Program-made: the position numbers and the translations under genes
Assembly (NCBI GenBank): GCA_020631735.1
Contig: CM036225.1
Coordinates: forward strand, 68,808,662-68,872,661
Reading direction: 5' to 3'
From: Saccharum officinarum
Taxonomy: Eukaryota; Streptophyta; Magnoliopsida; Poales; Poaceae
Length of the DNA stretch: 64,000 bases
Shown: one piece after another, positions 45,091 through 56,859 of the stretch
How positions within the stretch are numbered: the first letter of the stretch is position 1
Layout: every line of letters starts with the position of its first letter
Notes under the pieces: generated by a model
The model's input: the letters and a program-made list of their open reading frames with translations, nothing else
Database searches by the model: none
Told to the model about the DNA's origin: nothing

Positions 45091-47081
45091 TGAAAGCCCA
45101 AGTTTGGTTTTGGTAATTAATGACACCAAGTTGCTAATGCCATGTGTTAAGTGTTTTGAGTTAGGCATAAGCAACACATGTGATGAAGGTGTATGTGGCA
45201 AGGTGTGGTGGCCACAAGATCACAAAGAGATGGTGCATGGACATGAAATAATGATCATGGTGGAGATGCACATAAAAGGAAGGACATGATGATCAAGTGA
45301 AAAGAGAAGGATCTAAGAGCGCAAGGCAAAGGTATAACTATAGGGGTTTTCCTTTTGCCGGTCTAAGATGAGTAGAGAAGTGATTGACCGGATTTAGGAT
45401 ACATAGCCGACTATCAAGAGGGACAATCACGGTTAGCTCGGGAATCAAGTGCCACTAGATCAATGTCTTGAGCATATGCATTAGGATCTAGTAAAAAGCT
45501 AACATAACACCTTGAGAAATGATCTATGAAATGCTAACACACATGCACATGGTGGTGTACACTTGGTGGTGTTAGCACAGTTTGTGAAGGCGGTGGAGTT
45601 TAAGCGGTAGAGAGGGGTTTGGGTTCCTCTCTCCCTCCCGCCGAGCTTGCGAGGCGGGATTCGGCGCTTTTTGGAGAAGTGAAATGCCTATTTTCTATTG
45701 CGCCGGAAGTCGGAAAAGAAACGGAGGCGAACGGAGGTCACAGAGATGACCGGACGCTGGACCGGACGTGGTCTCTGTATGACCGGACGCGTCCGGTCAG
45801 TGTTCAGCGTCTGCGCGGTTTTCAGTTTGATGATCGGACGCGTAGCGCGTCCGGTCATCCAGGGAGCTTACTGGACTCTAATCGGACGCTGGCACTGTGG
45901 CGTCCGGTCAGTTCAACAGCGCATCCGGTCAGTTCTCCTGAGCGAATCAGAGCGCGCGACCGGCGCGTCCGGTCCCTCACGTAACCGGAGCGTCCGGTCA
46001 GGCGTCCAGAAGGGTAGAACGAAGCGGAGTAACGATCGGACGCGCGGCGCGTCCGGTCACATGCGATCGGACGCGTCCGGTCTCAACGGGAGCATACTGG
46101 AATGCGACCGAACGCGGGCACTGTCGCGTCCGGTCAATCGGTTCAGCGCGTCCGGTCACGGCAACGACTAGTTCTGACACGCATTGTTTCTTGCTGTCGT
46201 GTAGTGACCGGACGCGTCCGGTCAGTGCGTTTTTCGCTGCGTCGTCTGTAACGGCTAGCTGCGTACCCCTTCGCTATAAATAGAGGTTGGCCGGGGTTTG
46301 AGGAAAACTCTTGCACATTTTGAGATATAGAGACATACTTTGAGCTATAGAACAACTCCTCCACTCATCTCTTTGCATAGTTGCACATCTTGAGTGAGAT
46401 TGAGTTAGATTCAAGTGCATTGCTTGAGAGTTGCATTCTAGAGGCACTTGATCTTTGAGTTGCTGCGGATTTCTTGTTACTCTTTCGTGTTTCCCGACAC
46501 GGTAGACGACTTGGAGCAGCGGAGGTGATTGAGCTCGCAATTGGAGATTGTTGGAGCCTTCACCAAGTGTTGTAAGGGGTTCTTGATCCTTCCCCGCGGG
46601 AGTTCGCAAATTGGATACTCTAGTGGAGCTCGTGGCTTGGAGGATCCCCATCTTGTGTGCGGTTGTGCGGCGCCCGCCGAGGGCTCGACTCTTGATAGTC
46701 GATTAGCTCGCGAACCGACAAGTGGGTGTATCGCCACAACGGGAAGTAGCTTGCCGGGAAGCAAGTGAACCTTGGGATAAATTCTTGTGTCATTCTCTTC
46801 CCGAGAATTTCTCTTGTATAATTGATTGATTGGTATTTCTCTTCTCTTCACGGCGGTATAATCACTCGAAGCTCTTCTCTCGTATTACTTCTCGTTTCTA
46901 GCTTATAGTTGTTGTTGTGTTTAGTGAATAGCCTTGTACTAGACTTGTGTAGGTGGCTTGCTTAATTAGTTAGAGCTAGTGCTTTTGCCTCGCCACCTTT
47001 CGTACTAACTCGTGGTTAAGTAATTCTTGTAGAAGTTTTAATTAGGCTATTCACCCCCCTCTAGCCTATTTGGACCTTACA
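45091..47081 (+). repeat. 3' LTR of the Copia element, 1,991 bp
   Basis: Same termini as the 5' LTR (TGAAAG...CTTACA), followed by the TSD ACAAT. Most of the ~35 differences from the 5' LTR are transitions, many at CpG or CpNpG sites, as expected from methylated DNA. Confidence 0.95.
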
Positions 47082-50000
47082 ACAATGCATATGTATGAAT
47101 GCATAGAAGTGCAATAAACAAAGTAATCAAGTAAGCATACCAAAGTTCTCCTAAACACCTAGAGCTAATTAACTTAATCCTCACTAAGGCATAACATAGA
47201 AGATTGCAAACACATCGATCAAGACACAAGTCTTATAAGATCCTAGGGTACCAAACCAAGTACCAACAAAGACATGTGTCATACTTCAATACACAAGCAT
47301 GGCAAAGTTAATCAAAGCACTACAACTAAAATCTGTCACTTTCTGGACATACATACAGTAGCTCAGTAAATTAATCATAACTGGAGATCCCTAAATCCAA
47401 ATGACTTGCAAGAAGATATTCTGGAAAGCTTATGAAATTATCTACATTTCATCTTTAATCATCTCAACATGATTCCCAAGTTATCATGACCAAACATGCC
47501 AATCTTTAAAGTCTGCATAGAAGGTAATTAAAATCTAACAGTAGACTTATTAATCATGCAACTCTTAAACTATCAGACCTGGGATCATGAAAATTTAACA
47601 CAAGCAAGATAAGATAATTATATACAACTTTTGTATTTACCAAAACCACATTAAACATCATTTACACCATGAAACTAGTTGCACAAGTAACACCACACAC
47701 GCAGCCCAACAGCAGTGGTACAATTATAGACAGAAAACTGATAGAAACTTCAGAGAAGCATGACTGGAGTTTTAGACCTCCAAAAAAAATATGAATCTTA
47801 ACTTTTTAGAAATCTTATGAAGTTACCTACAACTTTCTTATAATCATCTTAAGATGATTCTATAGTTAACACGATCAATTAATTAAATAATTGCATCTCT
47901 GTCCAAAATATGGATAGAATCTGATATGCCACTTTAAACCGCTATAACTTGAGTTTTATAAATCAAATAATTATGGTTCTAGACTTTTTAGAAAGCTTAA
48001 CAAATTGTGAACAACTTTTCTATAAACATCTAGAACTAATTCTGCCCCTAACAAGGTCACACATGGCACACAAATCAATGCTGTCTGGGTTTGGGCAGAA
48101 ACTGCCACAGTACTTTAAACAACTATAACTAAACATATACTTAACCAAAAATTGTGATCTTTAGCTTTTTGAAAAGATTATGAAAAGTACTACAACTCAT
48201 TTATTATCAACAAGGCATGATTCATAACTTAACTAAGCCAAACAATGCATACATGCAGCACTGTCCAGAATAGAAGCAAAGCAGCATATGGTATTTGTTA
48301 TTTTTATAGCTCCTAAACTATCAGTCTTAAAATCCTGAAATTTTTACCAGACATCACGCATCACAATAGTAGCATGCCACAAAAATTTCACCTCATTTAG
48401 ATCCCTATATCTTTAGTTATGAAAAATAACAGATTCTACTAAAATTCAAAACCTAGTTGCATATATTGATTTTTACAGATAAAACTTAAAACTAAAACAT
48501 GCTATATTATAGATCTACTGCATAGACAATTTCACAAGGATTCTAAAAATTCCTCATTTGCTATTTTACGAATTTCCTATAATTTACTATAAATTTCCAA
48601 AATTCAGCCATTTAAATGCAATACTAATTCCGAAAAAGAAAAAGGAAAACATTATGCAGAGTGAACACAAAACTTTCCACAATTCACGTAAGCCCCTATA
48701 TGTAAATCCTTAGTCTCTAGGCATTTTGCAAAGTGAACACATGAAAAAGCTTCTATTTCTATCTTAACCCTTCTCCTTCGTCTTCACGGAGCAGAGGACG
48801 ACGCCGGAGTTGTTTCTGGCTGGCAAGGTCGCCGCCGGCGGTGGAGAAGAGGTTTGGGGGCACATCTGAGGCTGGCCGCACCAAAGTGGGGCCCGTGCCC
48901 GGCCAACCACAGCCGGCTCTGGCCTGGCCACGGTCACTGGCGGCGGCTCGGTACGGTGCCCGCACGGCGGCTCGCTGTACGCTGTCTCAGCAACGGCAGT
49001 GACCAGAGAAGCGGCGGGGAGGCGCGGCTGGGAGGCGCGGCATGGTGGCGAGGTACAGGCAGCGGCAAAACGACGGCAGCTGCGAGCTTGGCTGCTCAGC
49101 CATGGTGAGCGAACCGAGAGACAGAGAGCGAGAGGGAGAGCGACTGAGAGGCCGAGGGAGCAGCGCTCGACATTTAACGGCGCGACGACGCGTGGGTACG
49201 AGGTGGGGTCGATGATGGAGCATGGATGCCACACAGCACGCGCATCCAGGGCCGGTCGGCCAGGCATCCTCCCTGACGATTCAATTCATACCTGAAGCCA
49301 AGGATTGAAATACCACCTCAAAAATGTGACTGAAAACTCAATTTTTCATCGATCACAACTCCTAAATTAGCTTGAATTGGCTCATGGTATAATTGAAAAA
49401 TTTGTAGAGCTACAAGTGTACTCCAACTTTGGTTAAAGAATCGAAGTCTAATTCGGCACGGTTAGAGAGATACAAAGCTCCAAAGGAGGGTACCTCAAAA
49501 CCGGGTTCTGCAGTCCAATTGCGAGCCAACTGAAACTACACTTTTCTCCCCTCTCTACTCCCTAATCCAGCCGGTTTCAGCAAAAACCTCATTAATAAAA
49601 GTTGTAGAGCTAAGTGAGTACTACAACTCCAATTAAAGGTTCATGAACTAGTTCGGCCTGGTTTGCAAACTACAAGACATCAAAGATGGTCACTTAAAAC
49701 TGTAAACTGATCTTCAGTTTCTCAGACTTAGCAAAATTTCGAGCTCCCAAACAGCAACAGATTCAAACTTTAGGGCTCGGTTACACTAAGTTAGAGGCCT
49801 ATCTAGGTCTTGACCTTTGAACAAAGTTTGTTCTACATAACATGAACTACAACTTTTATTTAAGGTCCAACATCAAAACTTGTACAGAACCTGCAGTTCC
49901 ACTTTGACTAAAGTAACACCACAATAAAACTTAGATTATCCTTTGTGACTTATTGGAGCATTTTCAGGGCATTTACTCAACATGAACCCTTCATGACTTT

Positions 50001-50688
50001 TGTTGTGGAGTTAATCTCGAGTCATTTCGGTAAATTTGCAAAGCTTGGTTGATGATCTATAGTTCCATTAACTTAATGGGGCAAATTCCAATAGGAACGG
50101 AACTTATCATTTCATGTGACTTTTTGATTTCGAACTTCATGAAACTTTTCCAGGGATCAATATAGATAGTTATTGATGTGAGATATGTGAAGATACTTTA
50201 ATAACAACACCCAAGCATATATCTTTTAATTGAGCCTATATGTAAGCAAGGGTGCAATATCCAAGTTTAGGTTAGGGTTTATTTCCATAGGTTTGACTTT
50301 GGCATCGTCATCTCCACTAATCTATCATATTTGAGCTTAAACCCACTGCTTAATTGGTGATCAACACCTAGGGTGTTACAAAATATAATGCCAATAATTT
50401 TGAGACGGGCATAAATGGCTCGTTGGTTTCTGTTGCACAAGAAATGTGGTACTTGCCGTGGCAGATTCACTTTTGACTGTTACGCGTTGGTCTTTATTGC
50501 ATGAAGAAATGTGGTACAGGTGACTGCTATTCCTATTGCTATAGCAACTGCTAGTATTTTAATTAAGAAAATTGAGGAAGAATAGCCAACGTACATGCTT
50601 GCCAAAATTGTATGTTCTACAAATTCCCGGGCGTATGAATTGCCGACTTCCATGTACCTCCTTTAGACTCACCCAATCATCCCAATAA

Positions 50689-50774
50689 GTAAAATCTCGT
50701 CAAGGAATAACTAGATAAAAAGTGGAGAAATATCACAGCTAGTAATAAAAATTATTTAGCAGCAGTAAGGACAT
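50689..50774 (-). other. U12-type AT-AC intron in GnTI, 86 bp
   Basis: On the minus strand the intron starts ATGTCCTTAC and ends TTTTAC. A branch-site motif TTCCTTGAC lies with its adenosine 11 nt from the end (50,700). These fit the U12 consensus (donor ATATCCTT, branch TTCCTTAAC, acceptor AC, distance 10-15 nt). No GT-AG choice restores the protein, whereas this one joins AAA GC to T TAT and gives the conserved WPKAYWDDW. Confidence 0.88.
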
Positions 50775-50862
50775 GCTTTGGGCCACTTTGGTGACAGTTC
50801 AATCCAAGTGGACTTTGTTAACATCCATCCAAGCCCAGGAAAGTAATCCGAGCGGTAAAGAG

Positions 50863-52898
50863 CTTATGCAGAACGCTAGCATAGAAAAGTGAATAGTATC
50901 CCCTCTAAATAGGGAAATGAATTTGAAAGTAGGAGCAACATAATACAAACTTGGGTCGTTCTTTCAAGTTAGCCACAGCTTCTACGTCGGTTCCTTCACC
51001 GCCTTAGGGTTTGCATCTCCGTCGTTCTTTCAAGTTGGTTTGATCCGAGGACTCAGGATTGATGTTGCCCCCCTATATATATCAGCCCCTGCCACCCCCA
51101 GGCATAACCCTGATCATTAAGTCAAGAAGGATCAGAAATTAGGATTTCCAGAGAATAGAATAGATCTCCAATTCTTCAAGTTCTAGTATAGCTAGCTAGC
51201 AAAATTCAAGTAGAGTTGGGCTATGGCTTAGGATTCCGGATTTGTCATCTGGAGGCTGATAAAGCCATTGTATCTCTCTATTATTCATGAGTTTGTGCTA
51301 TTTCAATATTGTATTTCTATTTATTATGTTCCTAATTTGCTCTAGTAGTATACTTGATATAGTCATGATTGATAATGAATTTATACATAAGATCGCAAAG
51401 CGCTTAGTTCAATACTCAAGTGAGCTAAGTGGTCGACATTATGTAAGTGTGGTGCTTAAATATTATTTACCTGCAGATGCACTCTATATTCCAGGTCATG
51501 TGGTAGATCGCGAGTGTGACACTCTCGTTGAGTCCTTTCTAGTCCACTCCCCATTTATAAAACAAATAGAACCCGGTTGCGAAGGGAATCAAGCTCTGTT
51601 CTTGATCTTCCTTACTTTCCTTATGCGTAGATACAGAGTTAGTTATGCTATAAATGAAAGTATATATATTAGAGTGTATAAAAGACTTCATAAATAAGAG
51701 ATGACTTAGCAATCTTTTCTCTTAATTAATCTTCTGCTTAGCCATACTACATCTATGAGTATCTATTTCTATCTCTGAGTTACTATCAATGCCTTACACT
51801 TATCATTTGACTGTAGGACGTATGCCTAGATAGCATTGGTCGATTTCTGAAAACTTATTTTTGCTATAAAACTATTTTATCATCCCCTGACTCTTTGATT
51901 TTAGCTATTTCCTCATCCTTGTCCTTTGTATCCCCTCCTTGATAGCTTTCTTTGAGCTATTATTTCTTACTCCCTTGGTTTTTGTTTTGTTGTTTTAAAA
52001 AAAATTCTAATCCCACCTTGTTCAAAAATTTGATGGCCTCTTCATCATCTATAACCTGCCATGTAGAATGACCACCATTGTTGATGAAACACGTGTAGTG
52101 TCGATGATTGTGTTGTGTGCTTGTTTTGCTTGATGTGTTGCTTGTGTGTTGTCCTTGTTCTCGTGTTTTGAAGGTGGCCCAGAAGATTTCGTCTTGAGAA
52201 GTAGCCCGATCTATGTTAAGTGGGGTAGTGTCATCTTCTATCCTACTTAATTTTTCAATCGATCCTAATTCTTATCATTCTCTCTTACACTGTTCCTGTC
52301 TATCCTTGGTTGTCATGCTATCTTATTTATCCCATCTTAGTGGAGGGTCAACACATGAAGGACTCAACAATAGTAGCAAGCCTTAAAGAAAGTGTTGCCT
52401 TCAATGACATCGTCAGGTGGAACAAGATCTTTGTTAAGTGGGGTAGCGTCCGCCACCATCATCAATCTCAAGTCACGAGACAAGAAGACCTAAAGACCAA
52501 TCGCTATCGTATTATCATCTTTTGGTAGTCCTTACCCCTTAATCAATCTCACTTTCTTGTCATCAATCTTTACTTTTTCTTATCAACATTTGACAACTTT
52601 TGACCCTTGTCCTTACACCTTATAAAGTGAAGACTCGATAATCAACCTTGATCTATCTTTTCAACCTCCTTTGATCTTCCTTTTCCACCTATGCTGACCA
52701 TCAATCCTTTGACCTTCTGTCATTAACTCGAATCAATCTTAACGATCAATCTAATGTTCTCTTGTCAACCTTTGATAATCCTCGACACTTATATCCGAAC
52801 TTGTAAAAAAGTCTCAAAACAATCTTATTGGTCTACTTTATGTTTCTCCCTAGTCTCTCCGAATCTCAGGACAAGATTCCTGTTAAGTGGGGTAGAAT
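50863..52898 (+). other. Degenerate 3' interior of a gypsy element, plus unresolved flank
   Basis: The right part belongs to the gypsy element whose LTR starts at 52,899. The phrase GTTAAGTGGGGTAG occurs at about 52,214, 52,433 and 52,882; the last, in GACAAGATTCCTGTTAAGTG (GGGTAGAAT next), is the polypurine tract before the LTR. A 136-codon frame at 51,287-51,697 has a hydrophobic start but no known domain. The border between GnTI upstream sequence and the gypsy remnant could not be placed; no further GnTI exon was found. Confidence 0.5.
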
Positions 52899-55800
52899 TG
52901 TCACACCCCAAAAATTTCAATTTTGGGTTGTGCATAGAAAACACTAAATAAAATAAATATTTTAATATTTGAATAAAATTTCCCAAGTTTAGTTTATGAT
53001 AGCATCAATTAGTTATAAAAAATAAAAAAAAATGAGAATCTTTAATTTTTTAAAACTAATTTGACAGGCTATTGTTTAATGTGATGTTTGCTTGTTAACT
53101 CCTGTGTGTTGAGAGCGAGCAAAGTCTTTAATAATACGTTTAGTAGGTCGATCTTTCTTCTCCGGCACGCCTTTATCTTTTTCTGCAATCAATATTTCTT
53201 GTTTCTCATCTTAAGTTCTCGTTGGAAGTTTCCTAAAATCTTTTCTTTATAATGCAAATTATTCCTTTCAGTTCCTCGTGTGTCAATCAATCTCAGTGAA
53301 CTCTTCGGGAATTGTTCTGCTTTTTATAGAGCTAGTTCACGCTTTTCTATGAGCGTTATCTAATTTTTAGATGCTCCAAAATATCTTTTCACGTGTTCCA
53401 AATACTTTATCTGGGTTCCTCATGTTCCATAATGTCTCTAAGAATTTTCCCTGAATTTTTAGAGCTTTCGGAGTATTTTTCATGGCTTAAATAATAATTT
53501 TAGACTTTTCTGAAATTATTTTATCCATGAAATTAATTAATTCCGAAAATAAATAAATATTTCATTTTTCCCAACGCTCAAAGCCCATGTGCAATAATCA
53601 TAAAAGTCTATGTCTTTATTAACTAATGGACCTTAATGTCTATTTAGGTCTATTAGTGGAGGTGGACGGTGCAACATCAATTAGTACCATATTGCTAGTT
53701 GATGTGAAGGTGGAGAGTTTTCCTCCCTATAAGTATGTACCTACCCCATGGACAAAGTACACTAAAACTACCGTAAGAGAAGCCCATAGTTTGAGAAATC
53801 TCTCGTATAGTAAATTAGATATTTCTCCTTCTTCTTTTGTCGCCCCAGGCCGAGGCCCTTCGGATAGATGGAGGTAGAAGATGAAGTATTTGCGGTTCTG
53901 CTACTGATTCGTAATATCTTTGTCGTTTCTTCGTTTTAATTTCGTCTTGCTCCGTTTCAGTTGCGTTAGTTTCGTATAGTTGCGCTCTACGTAGTAGTGC
54001 TAACGTATATCGTGTCACCCAATTATGAATTTATTGATTTACATGCAATATTTATTTAATGTATTTTTAATTAAAAGCAACCTAGTATAGTAACTCGTTC
54101 TTGTGATTTTGCGATCATGCCAACCGAAGCTACATGTTTTCGGCGTAGACGTGTCACATGCTAGTCATATATAAATTAAATATTAAATTAATTGACATGC
54201 AATTAGTTCTATGATTAAAAACAATCTAGGTTTGTAAATCCATTTTTGTTGTGATAGTTTCGTAGCGTCGCGCTCTTTACAGTAGCGATAATTTTTGTGA
54301 TGTCACTCAAGTATGAATTTATCTATTTAAATGCAACTTGATTAATATTTATTTAACAGCTTTCTAACTAAAAGCAACATAGGGTTATAATTTCATTCTT
54401 GTTGCTTCGTGACTATGCTGGCGTAAGAGACGCATTAGCAACGTTGTTTACCATGTCACGTTATGTGTTTACAAATTAAATTATATTTATTTGATTAATG
54501 TTTATGTCACGCTCTTTTAATTAGAAGCAATTTAGATTCATACATGGACCATTCTTAAATAAATGTTAACTTGATTAATATTAACTTAAATGTTTCTTAA
54601 TTATAATTAGTTTAGTTAAACATGAAGCTTGTAGTTAATTTAACTAATATTTGTCTAATGTCTTTTCAAATTAAAAGTAACTTTAGTTTATAATTTGTCT
54701 TTTATAAATAATCAACTGCTATCATGATTAATAAGAACTTAAGTGTTTTCTTAAATAGAACTTGGTTAGTTCATGCATGAAACATGTAATGATTTTGATC
54801 GGGTGCTTTACATGATTTATGTTTTCTAAAAAGAAAAATGTTAAAGTGACTTAAATAATATTAATATTTATAAATGAAAGCAACATAGGACAATATATAT
54901 TACAATCTTATTGGTTTAAACATGATTCATAAGGTTGGTTTAGATGCAATTTGAATAATGTTTGTTCAATGTTTCTTTTGAATTAAGCGACTTAAGAATT
55001 GTAATCTGGTCTTTTGTAAATAAATGTTAACATGACTAATATCAACATAAATGTCTTTTCAACAATGACATACTTAGGCTAACCTCGTAACATATAATGA
55101 TCCGATTAACTGATCTCACATGTTTTATATTTCAAAACTATAAATCTTTAAATTACATTAATGATATATAATTGTTCATAAATAAAATATGACTTAGGTT
55201 TAACTCTAGCATTTATAACTTGATATAATTTGGTTAGTTCAACTTTAGAATAATTCTCTAAAATGTCTATCACGTTAATTTATTAACCAAAATAGATCAA
55301 GTGTATAGTTTGTCTTCTTTAGTTATGTTGTTAATCTTGATAGACCTGTCCTCGGTACCGATAGCTTCGTCCTTAGTCGTTCTTGCGTTCTTGTAACCGT
55401 AGCAACAAGCCGTGACGTTTAGTGCACTTCCTTTTAAAGTGCCTTCTTTGTATGATGTTTGTTCTTAGATATGTTTGTTGTCTGTTTGTCGTGCTTGGTT
55501 GCTGTGAGTAGAGGAAGCGTGGTTCGTCAGCGCTGAGGACTAGGAGCTGAGGACCGACAGTCGAAGCAAAAGTTGAAGACCGAAAGATAGCAGCTGAAGA
55601 TTCTGAGCAATCTAACCTTGGAAAAAAGACAAGTATAGCATGAGATTATCCTTGTTGTCCTATCCACTGAAATTACTATTCATATGCATGTGTCCTCCTT
55701 GACAACCGTAGCAAATATAACATAGCTATTGATTTCCTGTTCCCTTGTCACCTATGGGATGTGCATTTGGGTAGCTTGGCTAGTGTGAAAGTTATGAACA

Positions 55801-56857
55801 ATGATCTTGTAATTTGACTAATGGATTATGTAACCAACCTTTTAAGATGACTTTCTTACTGTTAAAGGGTGCTAGAGCATTATGTTGTTTTTATGTTGCT
55901 CTAGTTTCTCTCCATAAGGACTCATCTGTGAACGAACATTCGGGACTTATAGTACAGCTGTGAGGGCTATATGGCTCTGGCTCTAATTGTTTGAAAGACC
56001 TTTTCTAGCTTGTTAGTGGTTACCTTAATTGGCGTAAGAATGGCTTGACGATTCGGGTATAGGACAGCTTCTAGTCCCATGTGTATAGCCGGGAAGGAAT
56101 GTGCCATGTGAAAAGGAGGGTTCCTATATCTGTTTGCCGAGTGAATCTAATGGCCCTAACTTGTTAGACGAACTTTTGAATGACTTTATATGATTTTCGG
56201 TGTTTTGGGACTAGCTATCCCATGCATTTGGAAATCATGACTCACAGTGAAAGTGTACACCTCTGCGCAGAGTTTAATAATCTGGTATACTAGCCGTGCC
56301 CACGGATACGGGTGGCCTTGGACCTTCACAGAATTGATATACATTAATGGCTTTATGTTTTTGCTATTCGTTATTCATAATTACTTGATCATTGTTTATG
56401 GAGGGAATTGTGATAAACCTGTTGCTACTCTATCTATTAAAATGTATGATTCATAAAAGCTAACCGCAGTAAACTAGTGTTAGCCTTTTGAGCCTCATGA
56501 ACCCCATGTTATATTTGTTGAGTACGACATCTGCTCACTCTTGCTATTTCCACCACACTCCAGTATGTAGTAAGGTGCTGCTCAAAAGAAGAATAAAGAC
56601 GTAGTAGAGTTTCCAGAAGACTATCAGAAGTGCTTGGTATACGGAGCCCCCAGTCAGCCGTCCCTGAGAAGAATGGAGCCCGAGCAGAAGCTTAGCCACC
56701 GTTCTGCGATACTCTGATAGTTGTAAGTGTTAATATAGTATGTATTCTGCTTTTTATAAACATTGTTTTGATGTTTCTATTCTGTTGTTGTATGTGTGGA
56801 CGTCCTGGGCACACATATAACGAGTGCTTGGTCTTCTTTGGAAAACTGGGCGCGACA
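52899..56857 (+). repeat. Gypsy-type LTR, 3,959 bp (3' or solo LTR)
   Basis: Starts TGTCACACCCCAAAAATTTC right after a polypurine-like tract and ends CTGGGCGCGACA. The end segment (56,560-56,850) with GGACGTCCTGGGCACACAT is of the kind found in Tekay/Del LTRs of grasses. No second LTR lies in the window, so the element is 5'-truncated or broken. The TSD could not be verified. Small frames inside (for example 53,626-53,877) are not considered genes. Confidence 0.75.
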
Positions 56858-56859
56858 CC

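Larger units (their letters stand above)
36725..47081 (+). mobile_element. Complete Ty1-Copia retrotransposon, SIRE/Maximus type, 10,357 bp
   Basis: 5' LTR 36,725-38,741, primer site, gag, pol, polypurine tract, 3' LTR 45,091-47,081. The TSD is ACAAT (36,720-36,724 and 47,082-47,086). Domain order in pol is protease, integrase, reverse transcriptase, RNase H, which is Copia. Long LTRs, a large acidic/lysine-rich gag, and a kilobase of noncoding DNA with AAAAAGGGGGAG tracts after pol fit the SIRE/Maximus (Opie/Ji-like) lineage of grasses. There is no env-like frame. LTRs differ by about 35 substitutions and three indels (22, 3 and 1 bp), about 1.8%. Element is young and possibly still competent, except for the features noted under gag and pol. 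Confidence 0.95.
35005..50380 (-). repeat. Solo LARD LTR (5,014 bp without the Copia insertion)
   Basis: It starts TGTAACAGAACCGTCC and ends CTAGGGTGTTACA. It is flanked by AAATA on both sides (35,000-35,004 and 50,381-50,385), the hallmark of a complete insertion reduced to one LTR by LTR-LTR recombination. The LTR is split at 36,719-36,724 by the Copia element; the uninterrupted counterpart reads GAGGTGCAACAATGCATATG in unit A (23,189-23,208). Confidence 0.92.
34279..50862 (-). pseudogene. N-acetylglucosaminyltransferase I, last six exons (copy B), intron stretched to 15.6 kb
   Basis: Minus-strand exons are 50,862-50,775 ([13 protein letters not shown], then ELSPKWPKA), 50,688-50,595 (YWDDWVSLKEVHG, RQFIRPGICRTYNFGKH), 34,990-34,928 (GSSLGQFF...), 34,839-34,801, 34,728-34,558 and 34,389-34,279 (stop TAG). 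Phases agree throughout, giving about 187 residues of the ~445 usual for plant GnTI (CGL1/MGAT1). The WDDW block, which holds the catalytic aspartate of the animal enzyme, is present; the EDD metal-binding block lies farther upstream and is absent. Between the second and third listed exons lie the solo LARD LTR and the Copia element; removing both leaves an intron of about 220 bp. Changes such as FGKH for the usual FGEH suggest decay. A gypsy remnant lies upstream instead of further exons, and no 5' exon was found up to the PRIM2 gene. Probably nonfunctional. Confidence 0.9.

Noticed and set aside
50595..50862. GT-AG introns between the two upstream GnTI exons
   Set aside because: Neither the donor side (GCATGTCC) nor the acceptor side (TTTTACTT) allows a GT-AG choice that keeps the conserved WPKAYWDDW. 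The AT-AC reading does.
51287..51697. 136-codon plus frame with a hydrophobic start
   Set aside because: It lies in degenerate gypsy-related sequence, has no known domain and no splice partner. Kept only as part of the surrounding region.
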